Assembly (NCBI GenBank): GCA_041504365.1
Contig: CP167917.1
Location: forward strand, 2,728,001-2,792,000
Origin: Dryocola sp. LX212
GTDB lineage: Bacteria; Pseudomonadota; Gammaproteobacteria; Enterobacterales; Enterobacteriaceae
Direction of reading: 5' to 3'
DNA: 64,000 bases
Part shown: positions 55,808 to 64,000 of the stretch, piece by piece
How positions within the stretch are numbered: position 1 is the first letter of the stretch
Layout: each line of letters starts with the position of its first letter
Made by a program: the position numbers and the translations under genes
Notes under the pieces: generated by a model
Told to the model about the DNA's origin: nothing
Seen by the model: only the letters and a program-made list of their open reading frames with translations
Databases searched by the model: none

Positions 55808-56311
55808 TCACGCCACGCGGCTGGTCGCGATGTCCACCAGCGCCATCTCTTCGCTGTTCAGCAGCTTCTCGATGTTCACCAGGATCAGCATGCGGTCGCC
55901 CAGCGCGCCGAGGCCGGTCAGGTATTCCGTTGACAGCGTGACGGCAAACTCCGGCGCCGGACGGATCTGTTCAGCCGTCAGGGACAGCACGTCAGACACG
56001 CCGTCCACTACAATCCCCACTACCCGCTGGCCCAGGTTAAGAACGATCACCACGGTGTTTTCGTTGTACTCCACGCCCGTCTGCTCGAACTTCACGCGCA
56101 GGTCGAGAATCGGCACGATAACGCCGCGCAGGTTGGTCACGCCCTTGATAAACGGCGGCGTGTTGGCGATACGCGTCACCTGATCGTAGCCACGGATTTC
56201 CTGCACTTTCAGGATGTCGATGCCGTACTCTTCGTCACCCAGGGTGAATACCAGGAACTCCTGCCCGGATGGCTCCCCGGTCAGTTTTGTCACATTCGTT
56301 AATCCGGTCAT
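55808..56311 (-). CDS. cheW: Chemotaxis coupling protein CheW
   Basis: 167 residues from ATG 56311, nearly identical to E. coli CheW ([54 protein letters not shown]). SH3-like adaptor that joins CheA to receptors. Last gene of motAB-cheAW. In E. coli tar follows directly; here the pilus operon intervenes. Confidence 0.97.
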   Translation of the reverse strand: MTGLTNVTKLTGEPSGQEFLVFTLGDEEYGIDILKVQEIRGYDQVTRIANTPPFIKGVTNLRGVIVPILDLRVKFEQTGVEYNENTVVIVLNLGQRVVGIVVDGVSDVLSLTAEQIRPAPEFAVTLSTEYLTGLGALGDRMLILVNIEKLLNSEEMALVDIATSRVA

Positions 56312-56327
56312 TTGGGTACCTATTTTC

Positions 56328-58334
56328 TTAACATATTGGGAGGGCGAGCGTGCCCGCCAGACGTTGTTCACGGTTTAAAGTTTGCAGCGCGGAGACGTCC
56401 ACAATCAGCGCCACGCTGCCGTCGCCGAGGATAGTGGCAGCAGAGATACCCGGTACTTTGCGGTAGTTGCTCTCAAGGTTTTTCACCACCACCTGATGCT
56501 GGCCAATCAGCTGATCGACCAGCAGCGCATAGCGGCGGCCCGCGCTTTGCAGAATAACCACGATGCCCTGCGTCGCTTCGGTTTTCGCCCCTTCCACGTC
56601 GAAGAGCTGCCAGAGCTCTACCAGAGGCAGGTATTCGCCCCGCACTTCCAGCACGCGTTCGCCGCCCGCCAGCGGGTGTAAATCATCATCCTTCGGCTGG
56701 AGGGATTCCATCACAGCGTTGAGCGGCAGGATGAATACTTCATCCGCCACTTTGACCGACATGCCGTCAAGGATCGCCAGCGTCAGCGGCAGCATAATGC
56801 GGATAGTGGTGCCCGCGCCCGCCCGGGACTGGATCTCAACGTGGCCGCCCATCTCCTGGATATTTCGTTTCACCACGTCCATCCCCACGCCGCGGCCTGA
56901 AACGTCAGTCACCTGCTCGGCGGTGGAGAAGCCCGGGGCAAAGATCAGCATGCCCACCTCGTCGTCGGACATACTTTCGCTGACCGCCATCCCCTGCGAG
57001 AGCGCTTTGGCAAGGATGCGTTCACGATTAAGCCCGGCGCCGTCGTCGGTCACTTCGATGCAAATGTTGCCGCCCTGGTGCTCAGCGGAGAGCGTCAGGT
57101 TACCGACTTCGTGCTTGCCCGCCGCTCGGCGCTTATCCGGGGATTCAATGCCGTGATCGAGGCTGTTACGCACCAGGTGGGTCAGCGGGTCGATAATGCG
57201 TTCGATGAGGCTCTTGTCCAGCTCGGTGGAGCTGCCCAGCAGGGTCAGCTCAACCTGCTTGTCGAGCTTACTCGCCAGGTCGCGGACCAGACGCGGGAAG
57301 CGGCTGAATACGTACTCCATCGGCATCATGCGGATGGACATCACCGATTCCTGAAGGTCGCGGGCGTTGCGCTGGAGCTGGCCCATGCTGGTGATAAGCT
57401 CCCCGTGGTTTACCGGATCCAGCTCGTTGGAGCGCTGGGCCAGCATCGACTGGGTGATCACCAGCTCGCCCACCAGGTTAATCAGCTGGTCGACTTTTTC
57501 CACCGCCACGCGGATGCTGGTGGATTCGCTGGCCCGCGCTGCCGGTTTCGCTTCACGTTCGGCGCGAATGGCAGGCTTAGCCACTTCAGCAACTGCCGCA
57601 GATGGCACCACGGCTACGGCTGGCACGGTTTCTTCCACGACTTGCGCTACCGCCGCGCCGGCTGGCATCGGCAGGAATTCAATCTGTTCAGGTTCGATAA
57701 CGAAGCAGAGCACGGCGGTGATGTCGTCCGCGCTGACGCTGGTTTCGAGCGTCGCCACAATGCCGGTCGCGGCTTTTTCGATGTTGCTCACCGTGCCGAG
57801 GTTCGACAGCTCTTCAAGCAGCAGATCGCGCTCGCTCTCTTTCAGGCCGCTGATCGCCACGCGCAGCCTGCCGTCGCTGGCGGCTAGCGGCTCGTTTTTC
57901 TCGACCACCGTCAGTTTTGCCGGGGCCGCTGGCTGCTCGCCTTTGGCCTCAAGCGCCAGCTGGCGCAGCGCTTTGCAGATGTAGTCAAAGCTCCCGGTGT
58001 CGGGCTGTTCGGCGCTTTTATAGGCGTCCAGCTGTTCCTGCATAATATCTTTGGTTTCCAAAAACAGGTTGATGATATCGGTGTTCAGTTGCATCTCGCC
58101 CCGGCGGGCTTCGTCCAGCAGGTTTTCCATCAGATGCGTGGTTTCCTGAAGAATGCTGAAGCCAAACGTGCCCGCCCCGCCCTTAATCGAATGGGCCGCG
58201 CGGAAGATGGCGTTCAGCTGTTCAGCATCCGGCGCCTCCGGCACGAGGCTCAGCAGATGCTGCTCCATGTCGGCCAGCAGCTCGTCGGCCTCGTCAAAAA
58301 ATGTCTGATAAAAATCGCTGATATCCATACTCAC
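56328..58334 (-). CDS. cheA: Chemotaxis histidine kinase CheA, GTG start
   Basis: 668 residues from GTG 58334. P1 domain with phosphorylated His48 ([12 protein letters not shown]), a CheY-binding P2 domain, dimerisation helices, the ATP-binding P4 domain ([38 protein letters not shown]) and CheW-like P5. The P2-P3 linker is alanine/valine-rich and differs from E. coli, making the protein 14 residues longer. Confidence 0.97.
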   Translation of the reverse strand: MSMDISDFYQTFFDEADELLADMEQHLLSLVPEAPDAEQLNAIFRAAHSIKGGAGTFGFSILQETTHLMENLLDEARRGEMQLNTDIINLFLETKDIMQEQLDAYKSAEQPDTGSFDYICKALRQLALEAKGEQPAAPAKLTVVEKNEPLAASDGRLRVAISGLKESERDLLLEELSNLGTVSNIEKAATGIVATLETSVSADDITAVLCFVIEPEQIEFLPMPAGAAVAQVVEETVPAVAVVPSAAVAEVAKPAIRAEREAKPAARASESTSIRVAVEKVDQLINLVGELVITQSMLAQRSNELDPVNHGELITSMGQLQRNARDLQESVMSIRMMPMEYVFSRFPRLVRDLASKLDKQVELTLLGSSTELDKSLIERIIDPLTHLVRNSLDHGIESPDKRRAAGKHEVGNLTLSAEHQGGNICIEVTDDGAGLNRERILAKALSQGMAVSESMSDDEVGMLIFAPGFSTAEQVTDVSGRGVGMDVVKRNIQEMGGHVEIQSRAGAGTTIRIMLPLTLAILDGMSVKVADEVFILPLNAVMESLQPKDDDLHPLAGGERVLEVRGEYLPLVELWQLFDVEGAKTEATQGIVVILQSAGRRYALLVDQLIGQHQVVVKNLESNYRKVPGISAATILGDGSVALIVDVSALQTLNREQRLAGTLALPIC

Positions 58335-58338
58335 GCTA

Positions 58339-59271
58339 TCACCTCGTATCCGGTAGCGGCGGCAAAGGGCTCTGCGCCGGTGCCACGGCGGCAGGTTCTT
58401 TCAGAGTGCTCAACGACTGGTTGTCGCTCTCTGCGTTCTCATGCACGATGGCCTGTTCGGCCTGTTTGTTGAGCACCAGCAGGCTGATGCGGCGGTTTAT
58501 GGCATCGTCCGGGCCGCGGTCGGTTACGCGCATCGTGGAGGCCATTCCCACCACGCGCAGCACCTTGCCGTCGGTCAGGCCGCCGAACATCAGCTCGCGG
58601 CGCGAGGCGTTGGCGCGGTCGGCAGACAGCTCCCAGTTGCTGTAGCCCAGCTCGCCACGGGCATACGGCAGGTCGTCGGTGTGGCCCGAGAGACTGATTT
58701 TGTTTGGAATATCATTGAGCAGCGGCGCGATGCTGCGCAGGATGTCGCGCATGTAGGGTTCAACTTCGGCGCTGCCGTTTTTAAACATCGGCCGGTTCTG
58801 GCTGTCGATGATCTGGATGCGCAGCCCTTCCTGAACCAGATCGATTTGCAGATGGGGCCGCAGCGCGCGCAGTTTCGGATCGGCCTCAATCAGCTGATCC
58901 AGCTCCACGCGCAGACGCTTCAGGCGGTTGGTCTCCATGCGCTTTTTTAGCTCATCGATGTCAGGATTCTTTTTCACCTCACCCTGCTGCTGGGTTACGT
59001 CGTCGCCGCCGCCCGGGATGGGGCTTGAACTGTCGGCAATGCGCTGCCCGCCGGTGATGGCGGCAGAGAGCGGGGTTTTAAAATAGTCGGCGATCTGTGC
59101 CAGCTCTTTCGGGCTGGAAATAGAGATCAGCCACATCACCAGGAAGAAGGCCATCATGGCGGTCATAAAATCCGCGTAGGCAATCTTCCACGAGCCGCCG
59201 TGGTGCCCCCCGCCATGCCCTTTGCTCTTACGCCGCCTTACGATGACGATGGGATGGGCCTGGTTTTTCAT
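58339..59271 (-). CDS. motB: Flagellar stator protein MotB
   Basis: 310 residues. One membrane helix with the proton-accepting Asp in [20 protein letters not shown], a plug segment, and the OmpA-like peptidoglycan-binding domain ([35 protein letters not shown]). Anchors the stator to the wall. The ATG overlaps the motA stop (ATGA). Confidence 0.97.
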   Translation of the reverse strand: MKNQAHPIVIVRRRKSKGHGGGHHGGSWKIAYADFMTAMMAFFLVMWLISISSPKELAQIADYFKTPLSAAITGGQRIADSSSPIPGGGDDVTQQQGEVKKNPDIDELKKRMETNRLKRLRVELDQLIEADPKLRALRPHLQIDLVQEGLRIQIIDSQNRPMFKNGSAEVEPYMRDILRSIAPLLNDIPNKISLSGHTDDLPYARGELGYSNWELSADRANASRRELMFGGLTDGKVLRVVGMASTMRVTDRGPDDAINRRISLLVLNKQAEQAIVHENAESDNQSLSTLKEPAAVAPAQSPLPPLPDTR

Positions 59272-60161
59272 ACTTCTTCTTCCGTTGCCCGTGCCTGGGC
59301 GTTCGGAGAACGAACGGCGCGCACGTGCTCTTCCAGCTCGACGAACGACGGACGTTCGCTGGAGTAAAGCGTTTTACGCCCAAACTCAACGGCGATGGGT
59401 GGCGCGTAGCCGTTGAGGCTGGAAAGCAGCGTCACCTTGACGCATTGCATCATCTTGGTGGTTTCCGCGCTTTTCTGGCGCAGCACCGTTGCCAGCGGCG
59501 AGATAAACCCGTAGGCCAGTAAAATCCCAAGGAAGGTGCCCACCATCGCGTGGGCAATCAGCCCACCAAGTTCGGCGGCGGGACGGTCGGCGGAGGCCAG
59601 GGCGTGAACGACCCCCATTACCGCGGCCACGATGCCGAATGCTGGCAGAGAATCCCCCATCATCGCCAGGCTGTTGGCGGGGATTTCCGTTTCGCTTTCG
59701 TGCGTTTCAATTTCTTCGTCCATCAAGGCTTCAATTTCGAATGTATTCATATTTCCGCTGATAATCAGGCGTAAATAATCAACAATGAAATCGAGCATAG
59801 TGGCATCTGCTAAAATACGCGGGTAGCTGGCGAATATTTCACTTTCTTTCGGATTCTCAATATCCCGCTCAAGGGAAAACATCCCCTGCTGGCGAGATTT
59901 GGCCATCAGGCGATAGAGCAGCGCCATGAGATCCATATACATACTTTTGGTGTATTTCGAACGGCGAAATAAGAGCGGCAGCGCTTTTAACGTGCCTTTG
60001 ATAGCTTTGCCGTTATTGCCGACAATAAATGCGCCGATACCCGCGCCGCCGATGATGACAAATTCCGCAGGCTGATAGAGCGCGCCCAGATGACCGCCGG
60101 TCATCATATAGCCGCCAAATACTGTCCCGAGTACAACCAGGTAACCTATTAATATCAGCAC
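59268..60161 (-). CDS. motA: Flagellar stator protein MotA
   Basis: 297 residues with four membrane helices and a large cytoplasmic loop containing the rotor-contact charges ([21 protein letters not shown]). [32 protein letters not shown] is the conserved proton-channel region. First gene of the motAB-cheAW operon, behind the flhDC terminator. Confidence 0.97.
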   Translation of the reverse strand: MLILIGYLVVLGTVFGGYMMTGGHLGALYQPAEFVIIGGAGIGAFIVGNNGKAIKGTLKALPLLFRRSKYTKSMYMDLMALLYRLMAKSRQQGMFSLERDIENPKESEIFASYPRILADATMLDFIVDYLRLIISGNMNTFEIEALMDEEIETHESETEIPANSLAMMGDSLPAFGIVAAVMGVVHALASADRPAAELGGLIAHAMVGTFLGILLAYGFISPLATVLRQKSAETTKMMQCVKVTLLSSLNGYAPPIAVEFGRKTLYSSERPSFVELEEHVRAVRSPNAQARATEEEV

Positions 60162-60228
60162 GAGTCAGTCCTTCTGCTGTGGTGTGTGGCAAGGACTTTC
60201 AGGGAGGGGCGCGGCTCTTGCATCGGGC

Positions 60229-60261
60229 AAAAAAAAGCAGCGGTAATCGCTTACCGCTGCT
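60229..60261 (-). terminator. flhDC terminator
   Basis: On the minus strand AGCAGCGGTAA, GCGA loop, TTACCGCTGCT, then seven T: an 11-bp perfect stem between flhC and motA. Confidence 0.93.
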
Positions 60262-60284
60262 GGAGTGCTCGTACACAGAACCTG

Positions 60285-60863
60285 TTAAACGGCCTGTTCT
60301 ACCTGTTCATCCAGCAGTTGTGGAATAATATCGGCAGTACTGGCGGAAAGTTTACGTCTTTTTACCGCTCGTGATGGCGGCTGGCACAAACTGCAGGCAA
60401 AGCTGCCGACGGGCTGGTGAGCATGGGTGATAAAATTGCCGTCGCAGCAGTTACAGCGGCTAAGCTGAAGCATGCCGCTTTCTACAAATCTGACCAGCGT
60501 CCAGGCGCGAGTCAGTGCCAGCAGCGGACCTTCGGGCTGAGACGGGCATTGTTCCAGATACAGGCGATAGGCTTTAATCACGGCATCTACCCCGGTGCAC
60601 TGGCCGCTGCGCAACAGGAATTGCCAGATGTTGCAGAACATCGAGGCGTGAATATTCTGCTCCCAGGTCATAAACCAGTCTGTGGAAAAAGGCAGCATGC
60701 CTTTTGGCGGCGGGCTGCCCCGCAGCTCTTTGTACAGTTTTATCAGGCGGCCACGGCTCAGCTGCGTTTCGCTCTCAAGCATCTGCAGCCTGGCACCCAA
60801 CGTAATGAGTTCCATCGCCAGCTGGATGTCGCGTACTTCCTGAACAATGCTTTTCTCGCTCAT
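60285..60863 (-). CDS. flhC: Flagellar master regulator subunit FlhC
   Basis: 192 residues, the E. coli length. The zinc site is [11 protein letters not shown] with FACSLCQPP. With FlhD forms the FlhD4C2 activator of class 2 flagellar promoters. Starts 3 bp after flhD ends. Confidence 0.97.
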   Translation of the reverse strand: MSEKSIVQEVRDIQLAMELITLGARLQMLESETQLSRGRLIKLYKELRGSPPPKGMLPFSTDWFMTWEQNIHASMFCNIWQFLLRSGQCTGVDAVIKAYRLYLEQCPSQPEGPLLALTRAWTLVRFVESGMLQLSRCNCCDGNFITHAHQPVGSFACSLCQPPSRAVKRRKLSASTADIIPQLLDEQVEQAV

Positions 60864-60866
60864 TTG

Positions 60867-61217
60867 TTATGCCCTTTTTTTCTTCGGTGCCTCGTCGCTG
60901 GCTGACACCTCATTTAATAAGCGGGTGGATAACAAAATACCCGTATGAATTTGCTGTAAATCATCCACACGCGAGTCCTGCGTTAAGCGATTAATAGTCT
61001 GGTTGTCATTAAACCGGAACTGACAAATCAGCTGGTTGGTCTCTGCTAATTTAACCATCTGCGGCAGCGTTAATTCGCGCATGGTAGTAGCCATATCCTC
61101 GGTGATACCCAGGCGGAACATGGCCGATGCTTTATCCTGACTAATAAGGCGTTGTGCGAGCAATAAATAGGACAAATTAATGTCGTAGATATGTTTCAGT
61201 AACTCGGATGTATGCAT
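60867..61217 (-). CDS. flhD: Flagellar master regulator subunit FlhD
   Basis: 116 residues from ATG 61217 (ATG 61226 would add three). [23 protein letters not shown], then [12 protein letters not shown] and [22 protein letters not shown] match the family, with a few substitutions mid-protein relative to E. coli. Confidence 0.97.
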   Translation of the reverse strand: MHTSELLKHIYDINLSYLLLAQRLISQDKASAMFRLGITEDMATTMRELTLPQMVKLAETNQLICQFRFNDNQTINRLTQDSRVDDLQQIHTGILLSTRLLNEVSASDEAPKKKRA

Positions 61218-62031
61218 TTTTCCCATCCCGAATAACCAACTATTATTTTATGCGGTTAGACCGCACCCCGTGATGTCGCCGGGTAGAACCCGGTAAAAGT
61301 GAAACAAAAAGTAACGACAAAAAATGCATTAGTTGATGTCGTGCATCGCCAGTCCTGGCTGTCGCTGAGGCAACATCCGCTTCGCTGACAGAACACTTAA
61401 CGTCTTTCTTAATTTTCTTACAAAAAAACTAAGACTTTTCCTAATTCCGGCAAACTCTACTCGTAGCCCATAGTACATACAATGCAGCCACACGCGATTT
61501 TAGAATTTATGTGACAGAGATCACATAAATTTATCATATACATTAACCAAAACCATCAGTACGGCTTTTCATTTGGCTGTTTTGCAATCAAATCAGCCGC
61601 TTCCCTTTCGTCCGAAAGAGAATAGCGTTTCCGCCCAGTTACAACCTGATGACTTTTATAAGGTTTTACCAGACCGCGATGATGTAAAACTGTCGCCCGG
61701 GTCACACATCCTCAGCCTGCAAAGGAATAATGTTATAATTATCATGATGTTAATTAACATATTGCTGGCACTTTCACGGCAAATGACCATTGTGTAAGGT
61801 TTAGTTCCATTGGGTTACTAATGATATTTGCTGATAAAAATAATTCGAAAGTTTGAGGGAAGAAGCTGGGATTTGTGCTAACCGAGAATGTTATTTATTC
61901 CTTTCATTAGAATAACTGAACTATTTTCATGAGCACGCTCACAGTTTCTGGGGGTATCGAGGTTGCTTCATTGTTAAAGTTAAGGTATGAAAAATGTTAA
62001 ATGCGCCTGATGCGCGCTCTGGGAGGTTTAA
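61218..62031. promoter_or_regulatory. Long flhDC control region with consensus CRP site
   Basis: About 800 bp between flhD and uspC. TGTGACAGAGATCACA at 61510-61525 is a perfect-core CRP box, as at the E. coli flhDC promoter. A long untranslated leader of flhD lies to its left. A 74-codon plus-strand frame at 61573-61797 has no ribosome site and is not accepted as a gene. Nothing else recognisable. Confidence 0.85.
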
Positions 62032-62454
62032 ATGAGCTACAACCACGTGCTGGTCGCCGTCGCGGTAACGCCTGAAAGCCATCAGCTGGTTCAGAAGGCC
62101 GTCTCGATTGTTTCTCCCGTCAGCGGGCGTATTACCCTGATAACCCTGGCCTCCGATCCTGAAATCTATAATCAGTTTGCCGCGCCGATGATGGAGAATA
62201 TGCGCGAGTTAATGCTCGAAGAGACGCAGCTTTTTTTAAAGGAGCTGGAGGATAAGGCGGGCTATCCCATCGCCAATACGGTTATCGCCACGGGGGAATT
62301 AAGCGAGCATATTCTGGCGCTGTGCGACAAGCATGACGTGGATTTAGTGATCTGCGGAAACCACAATCAGACCTTTTTAAGCAAAGTGATTTGTTCTGCA
62401 AAAGCGGTAGTTTCGTCGAGTAAAGTAGATGTGCTGCTGGTGCCGCTGATATAG
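62032..62454 (+). CDS. uspC: Universal stress protein UspC
   Basis: 140 residues. UspA-fold with HVLVAVAVTPESHQLVQKAVS, ITLITLASDPEIYNQFAAPMM and ELSEHILALCDKHDVDLVICGNH. In E. coli UspC supports motility, UV resistance and KdpD scaffolding. GGGAGG precedes the ATG. Convergent with otsA across a REP pair. Confidence 0.95.
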   Translation: MSYNHVLVAVAVTPESHQLVQKAVSIVSPVSGRITLITLASDPEIYNQFAAPMMENMRELMLEETQLFLKELEDKAGYPIANTVIATGELSEHILALCDKHDVDLVICGNHNQTFLSKVICSAKAVVSSSKVDVLLVPLI

Positions 62455-62463
62455 CACGAAATA

Positions 62464-62532
62464 GGTGGATGACCCTGACGCTTATCCACCCAATCGCTTT
62501 TTAGGCCGGATAAACCCGCTTCATCCGGCATG
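62464..62532. repeat. REP pair between uspC and otsA
   Basis: GGTGGATGACCCTGACGCTT then ATCCACC, and GGCCGGATAAACCCGCTTCA then TCCGGC: two REP-type hairpins between convergent genes. Confidence 0.8.
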
Positions 62533-62548
62533 TTTTTGGTTTAACCCA

Positions 62549-63973
62549 TTACGCTAATTTCGGAAAGGTCGCCACTTTCTGCTGCATGCGGGAGGCATCA
62601 TTGCCGGGCGTTACCTGCTTTAAATCCTCTATAAACCTCTCCTGCCAGTGATTTATATCATTTTTGCAAATCACCTCCATCATCTCGCTGTGGCGCGAAA
62701 TACGCTCCGCGAGCGGCATGGTTAGCGCACGGTCGAGGGCGGCGGCCACGTCGTCCCGGTCATACGGGTTAACAATCAGCGCCGAGGTCAATTCATTAGC
62801 CGCACCGGCGAATTTCGACAGCACCAGTACGCCGGGGTTAGCCGGATCCTGGGCGGCAACATACTCTTTTGCCACCAGGTTCATGCCGTCACGCAGCGGT
62901 GTCACCAGCCCGACCTCCGCATAGCGGAAGACCTTCATCAGCAATTTGCGGTCAAAATGCTGGTTAAGATAATAGAGCGGCGTCCAGCCAAGCTGGCCGT
63001 ATTTACCGTTGATGCGCCCGGCCTCGGTCTCCAGCTGGTGGCGGATATCCTGATAGGCCTGCACGTCCCCGCGCGACGTCGGCGCGATCTGCGTGTAGCG
63101 GATTTTACCGTGGTGCTGCGGGTAGTTCTCCAGCAGCGCCTCAAAGGCGAGGAAGCGTTCTGGTAAACCTTTCGAATAATCCAGACGCTCTACGGAAAAG
63201 ATGTTTTTAATCTCTCCAAGCTCAGCTTTTAGCTGGGCAAGCTTCGGCGGCAGCGGCCCTTCAGCATTCTGCGCAATCTCCTCGGGTTCGATACCGATCG
63301 GGTAAACTTCAGTGCGGAATGCCTTACCAAACGCCTGATGCTGATGCTTGCCGTCGTGGTCAAGGCGCGTCACGCTCGCCACGCAGTCGAGGAACGCCAG
63401 CCTGTCATTTTCCGTCTGGAAGCCGAGCAAATCATAGTCGCAGAGCGCTTCGATAAGCTCTTCGTGAGGCGGCAGCGCGTTGAACACTTCCGGCGTAGGG
63501 AACGGAATGTGCAGGAAGAAGCCAATCCGGTTATTCAGCCCCTGTTTACGGCATTCGGCGGCAAACGGCAGCAGGTGGTAATCGTGGATCCACAGGATGT
63601 CGTCCTTCTCGACGAGCGGCTTAAGTTTTTTCGCCAGTAGCTGATTTACCCGGTCGTAGCCCTCCCAGGCTTCTCGCTGGAAATCAACCAGATCCAGACG
63701 ATAATGGAACGCAGGCCAAAGCACCGCGTTTGAGAATTGCAGATAATACTGTTCGTAATCTTCTTCGCACAGGTTGAACGATGCCCAGGTGATGTTCCCG
63801 CGCTTCACCTTTTTCAGCGGCGCATCCGGGTCGCCGATCTCCCCGCTCCAGCCAAACCATAATCCTCCCGCAGCCTTCAGCGCACCAAGAATACCGACGG
63901 CAAGACCGCCCGCTCCCGCCTTCTTGTCATCCGGTGGTGCAATGCGATTAGAGACTACCACTAAGCGACTCAT
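62549..63973 (-). CDS. otsA: Trehalose-6-phosphate synthase OtsA
   Basis: 474 residues, complete, the E. coli length. GT20 glycosyltransferase joining UDP-glucose and glucose-6-phosphate for osmoprotection. Signatures are [58 protein letters not shown] and [25 protein letters not shown] precedes the ATG. otsB would be expected upstream or adjacent, outside the window. Confidence 0.98.
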   Translation of the reverse strand: MSRLVVVSNRIAPPDDKKAGAGGLAVGILGALKAAGGLWFGWSGEIGDPDAPLKKVKRGNITWASFNLCEEDYEQYYLQFSNAVLWPAFHYRLDLVDFQREAWEGYDRVNQLLAKKLKPLVEKDDILWIHDYHLLPFAAECRKQGLNNRIGFFLHIPFPTPEVFNALPPHEELIEALCDYDLLGFQTENDRLAFLDCVASVTRLDHDGKHQHQAFGKAFRTEVYPIGIEPEEIAQNAEGPLPPKLAQLKAELGEIKNIFSVERLDYSKGLPERFLAFEALLENYPQHHGKIRYTQIAPTSRGDVQAYQDIRHQLETEAGRINGKYGQLGWTPLYYLNQHFDRKLLMKVFRYAEVGLVTPLRDGMNLVAKEYVAAQDPANPGVLVLSKFAGAANELTSALIVNPYDRDDVAAALDRALTMPLAERISRHSEMMEVICKNDINHWQERFIEDLKQVTPGNDASRMQQKVATFPKLA

Positions 63974-64000
63974 AATCTTCTCCCCTTAAAGTTTCTGTCT

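Noticed and set aside
61573..61797. 74-codon plus-strand frame in the flhD-uspC interval
   Set aside because: No ribosome site, odd composition and overlap with the flhDC control region. More likely chance.

Overview
The window is chromosomal DNA of a motile member of the Enterobacteriaceae. The flagellar, chemotaxis, argS, cmoAB, cutC, uspC and otsA products read as close relatives of the E. coli proteins, but several gene neighbourhoods differ (torYZ after argS, a Csu-type pilus inside the chemotaxis region). This points to an Enterobacter/Leclercia/Lelliottia-type host; the genus is inferred from gene content only.

Bases 1-16.3 kb are the right part of a lambdoid prophage integrated in yecE, the attachment gene also used by some Shiga-toxin phages. 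On the minus strand run the cro-like, replication (helicase, primase), Q antiterminator, tRNA and lysis genes, ending in a probable Acb2-type cyclic-nucleotide sponge. On the plus strand lie the CI repressor, a long operon of small early-left genes, excisionase and integrase. Between Q and the lysis genes, where lambdoid phages carry accessory genes, sit a hicAB toxin-antitoxin pair, a folded 83-nt element, two tRNA genes, a DUF333 lipoprotein and an AT-rich three-gene unit on the opposite strand that ends in a PD-(D/E)XK nuclease-like protein.

Bases 16.3-38.7 kb hold the truncated yecE, yecN, cmoA and cmoB; a decayed prophage remnant (19.3-22.5 kb) bounded by near-identical terminator sequences; then cutC, a PatB/MalY-type C-S lyase, yecM and argS. 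A TorY/TorZ respiratory pair, a divergent LpxA paralogue and a transporter plus GH105 hydrolase pair for pectin-derived sugars separate argS from flhE-flhA-flhB.

Bases 38.7-61.3 kb are the flagellar/chemotaxis region: flhBAE, cheZ-cheY-cheB-cheR-tap-tar, cheW-cheA-motB-motA and flhC-flhD. It is interrupted twice. An AT-rich cassette (dGTPase-like HD protein, nucleotidyltransferase, zinc-ribbon protein) lies between flhB and cheZ. An archaic Csu-type chaperone-usher pilus operon and a dicarboxylate-type symporter lie between tar and cheW. Upstream of tar is a good FliA promoter and then a roughly 600-bp nested inverted repeat. The window ends with uspC and otsA.

The strongest candidates for undescribed biology are the dGTPase/nucleotidyltransferase cassette, the three-gene prophage unit and the nested palindrome. 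All functional claims are from reading sequence and remembered family features; no search was run.
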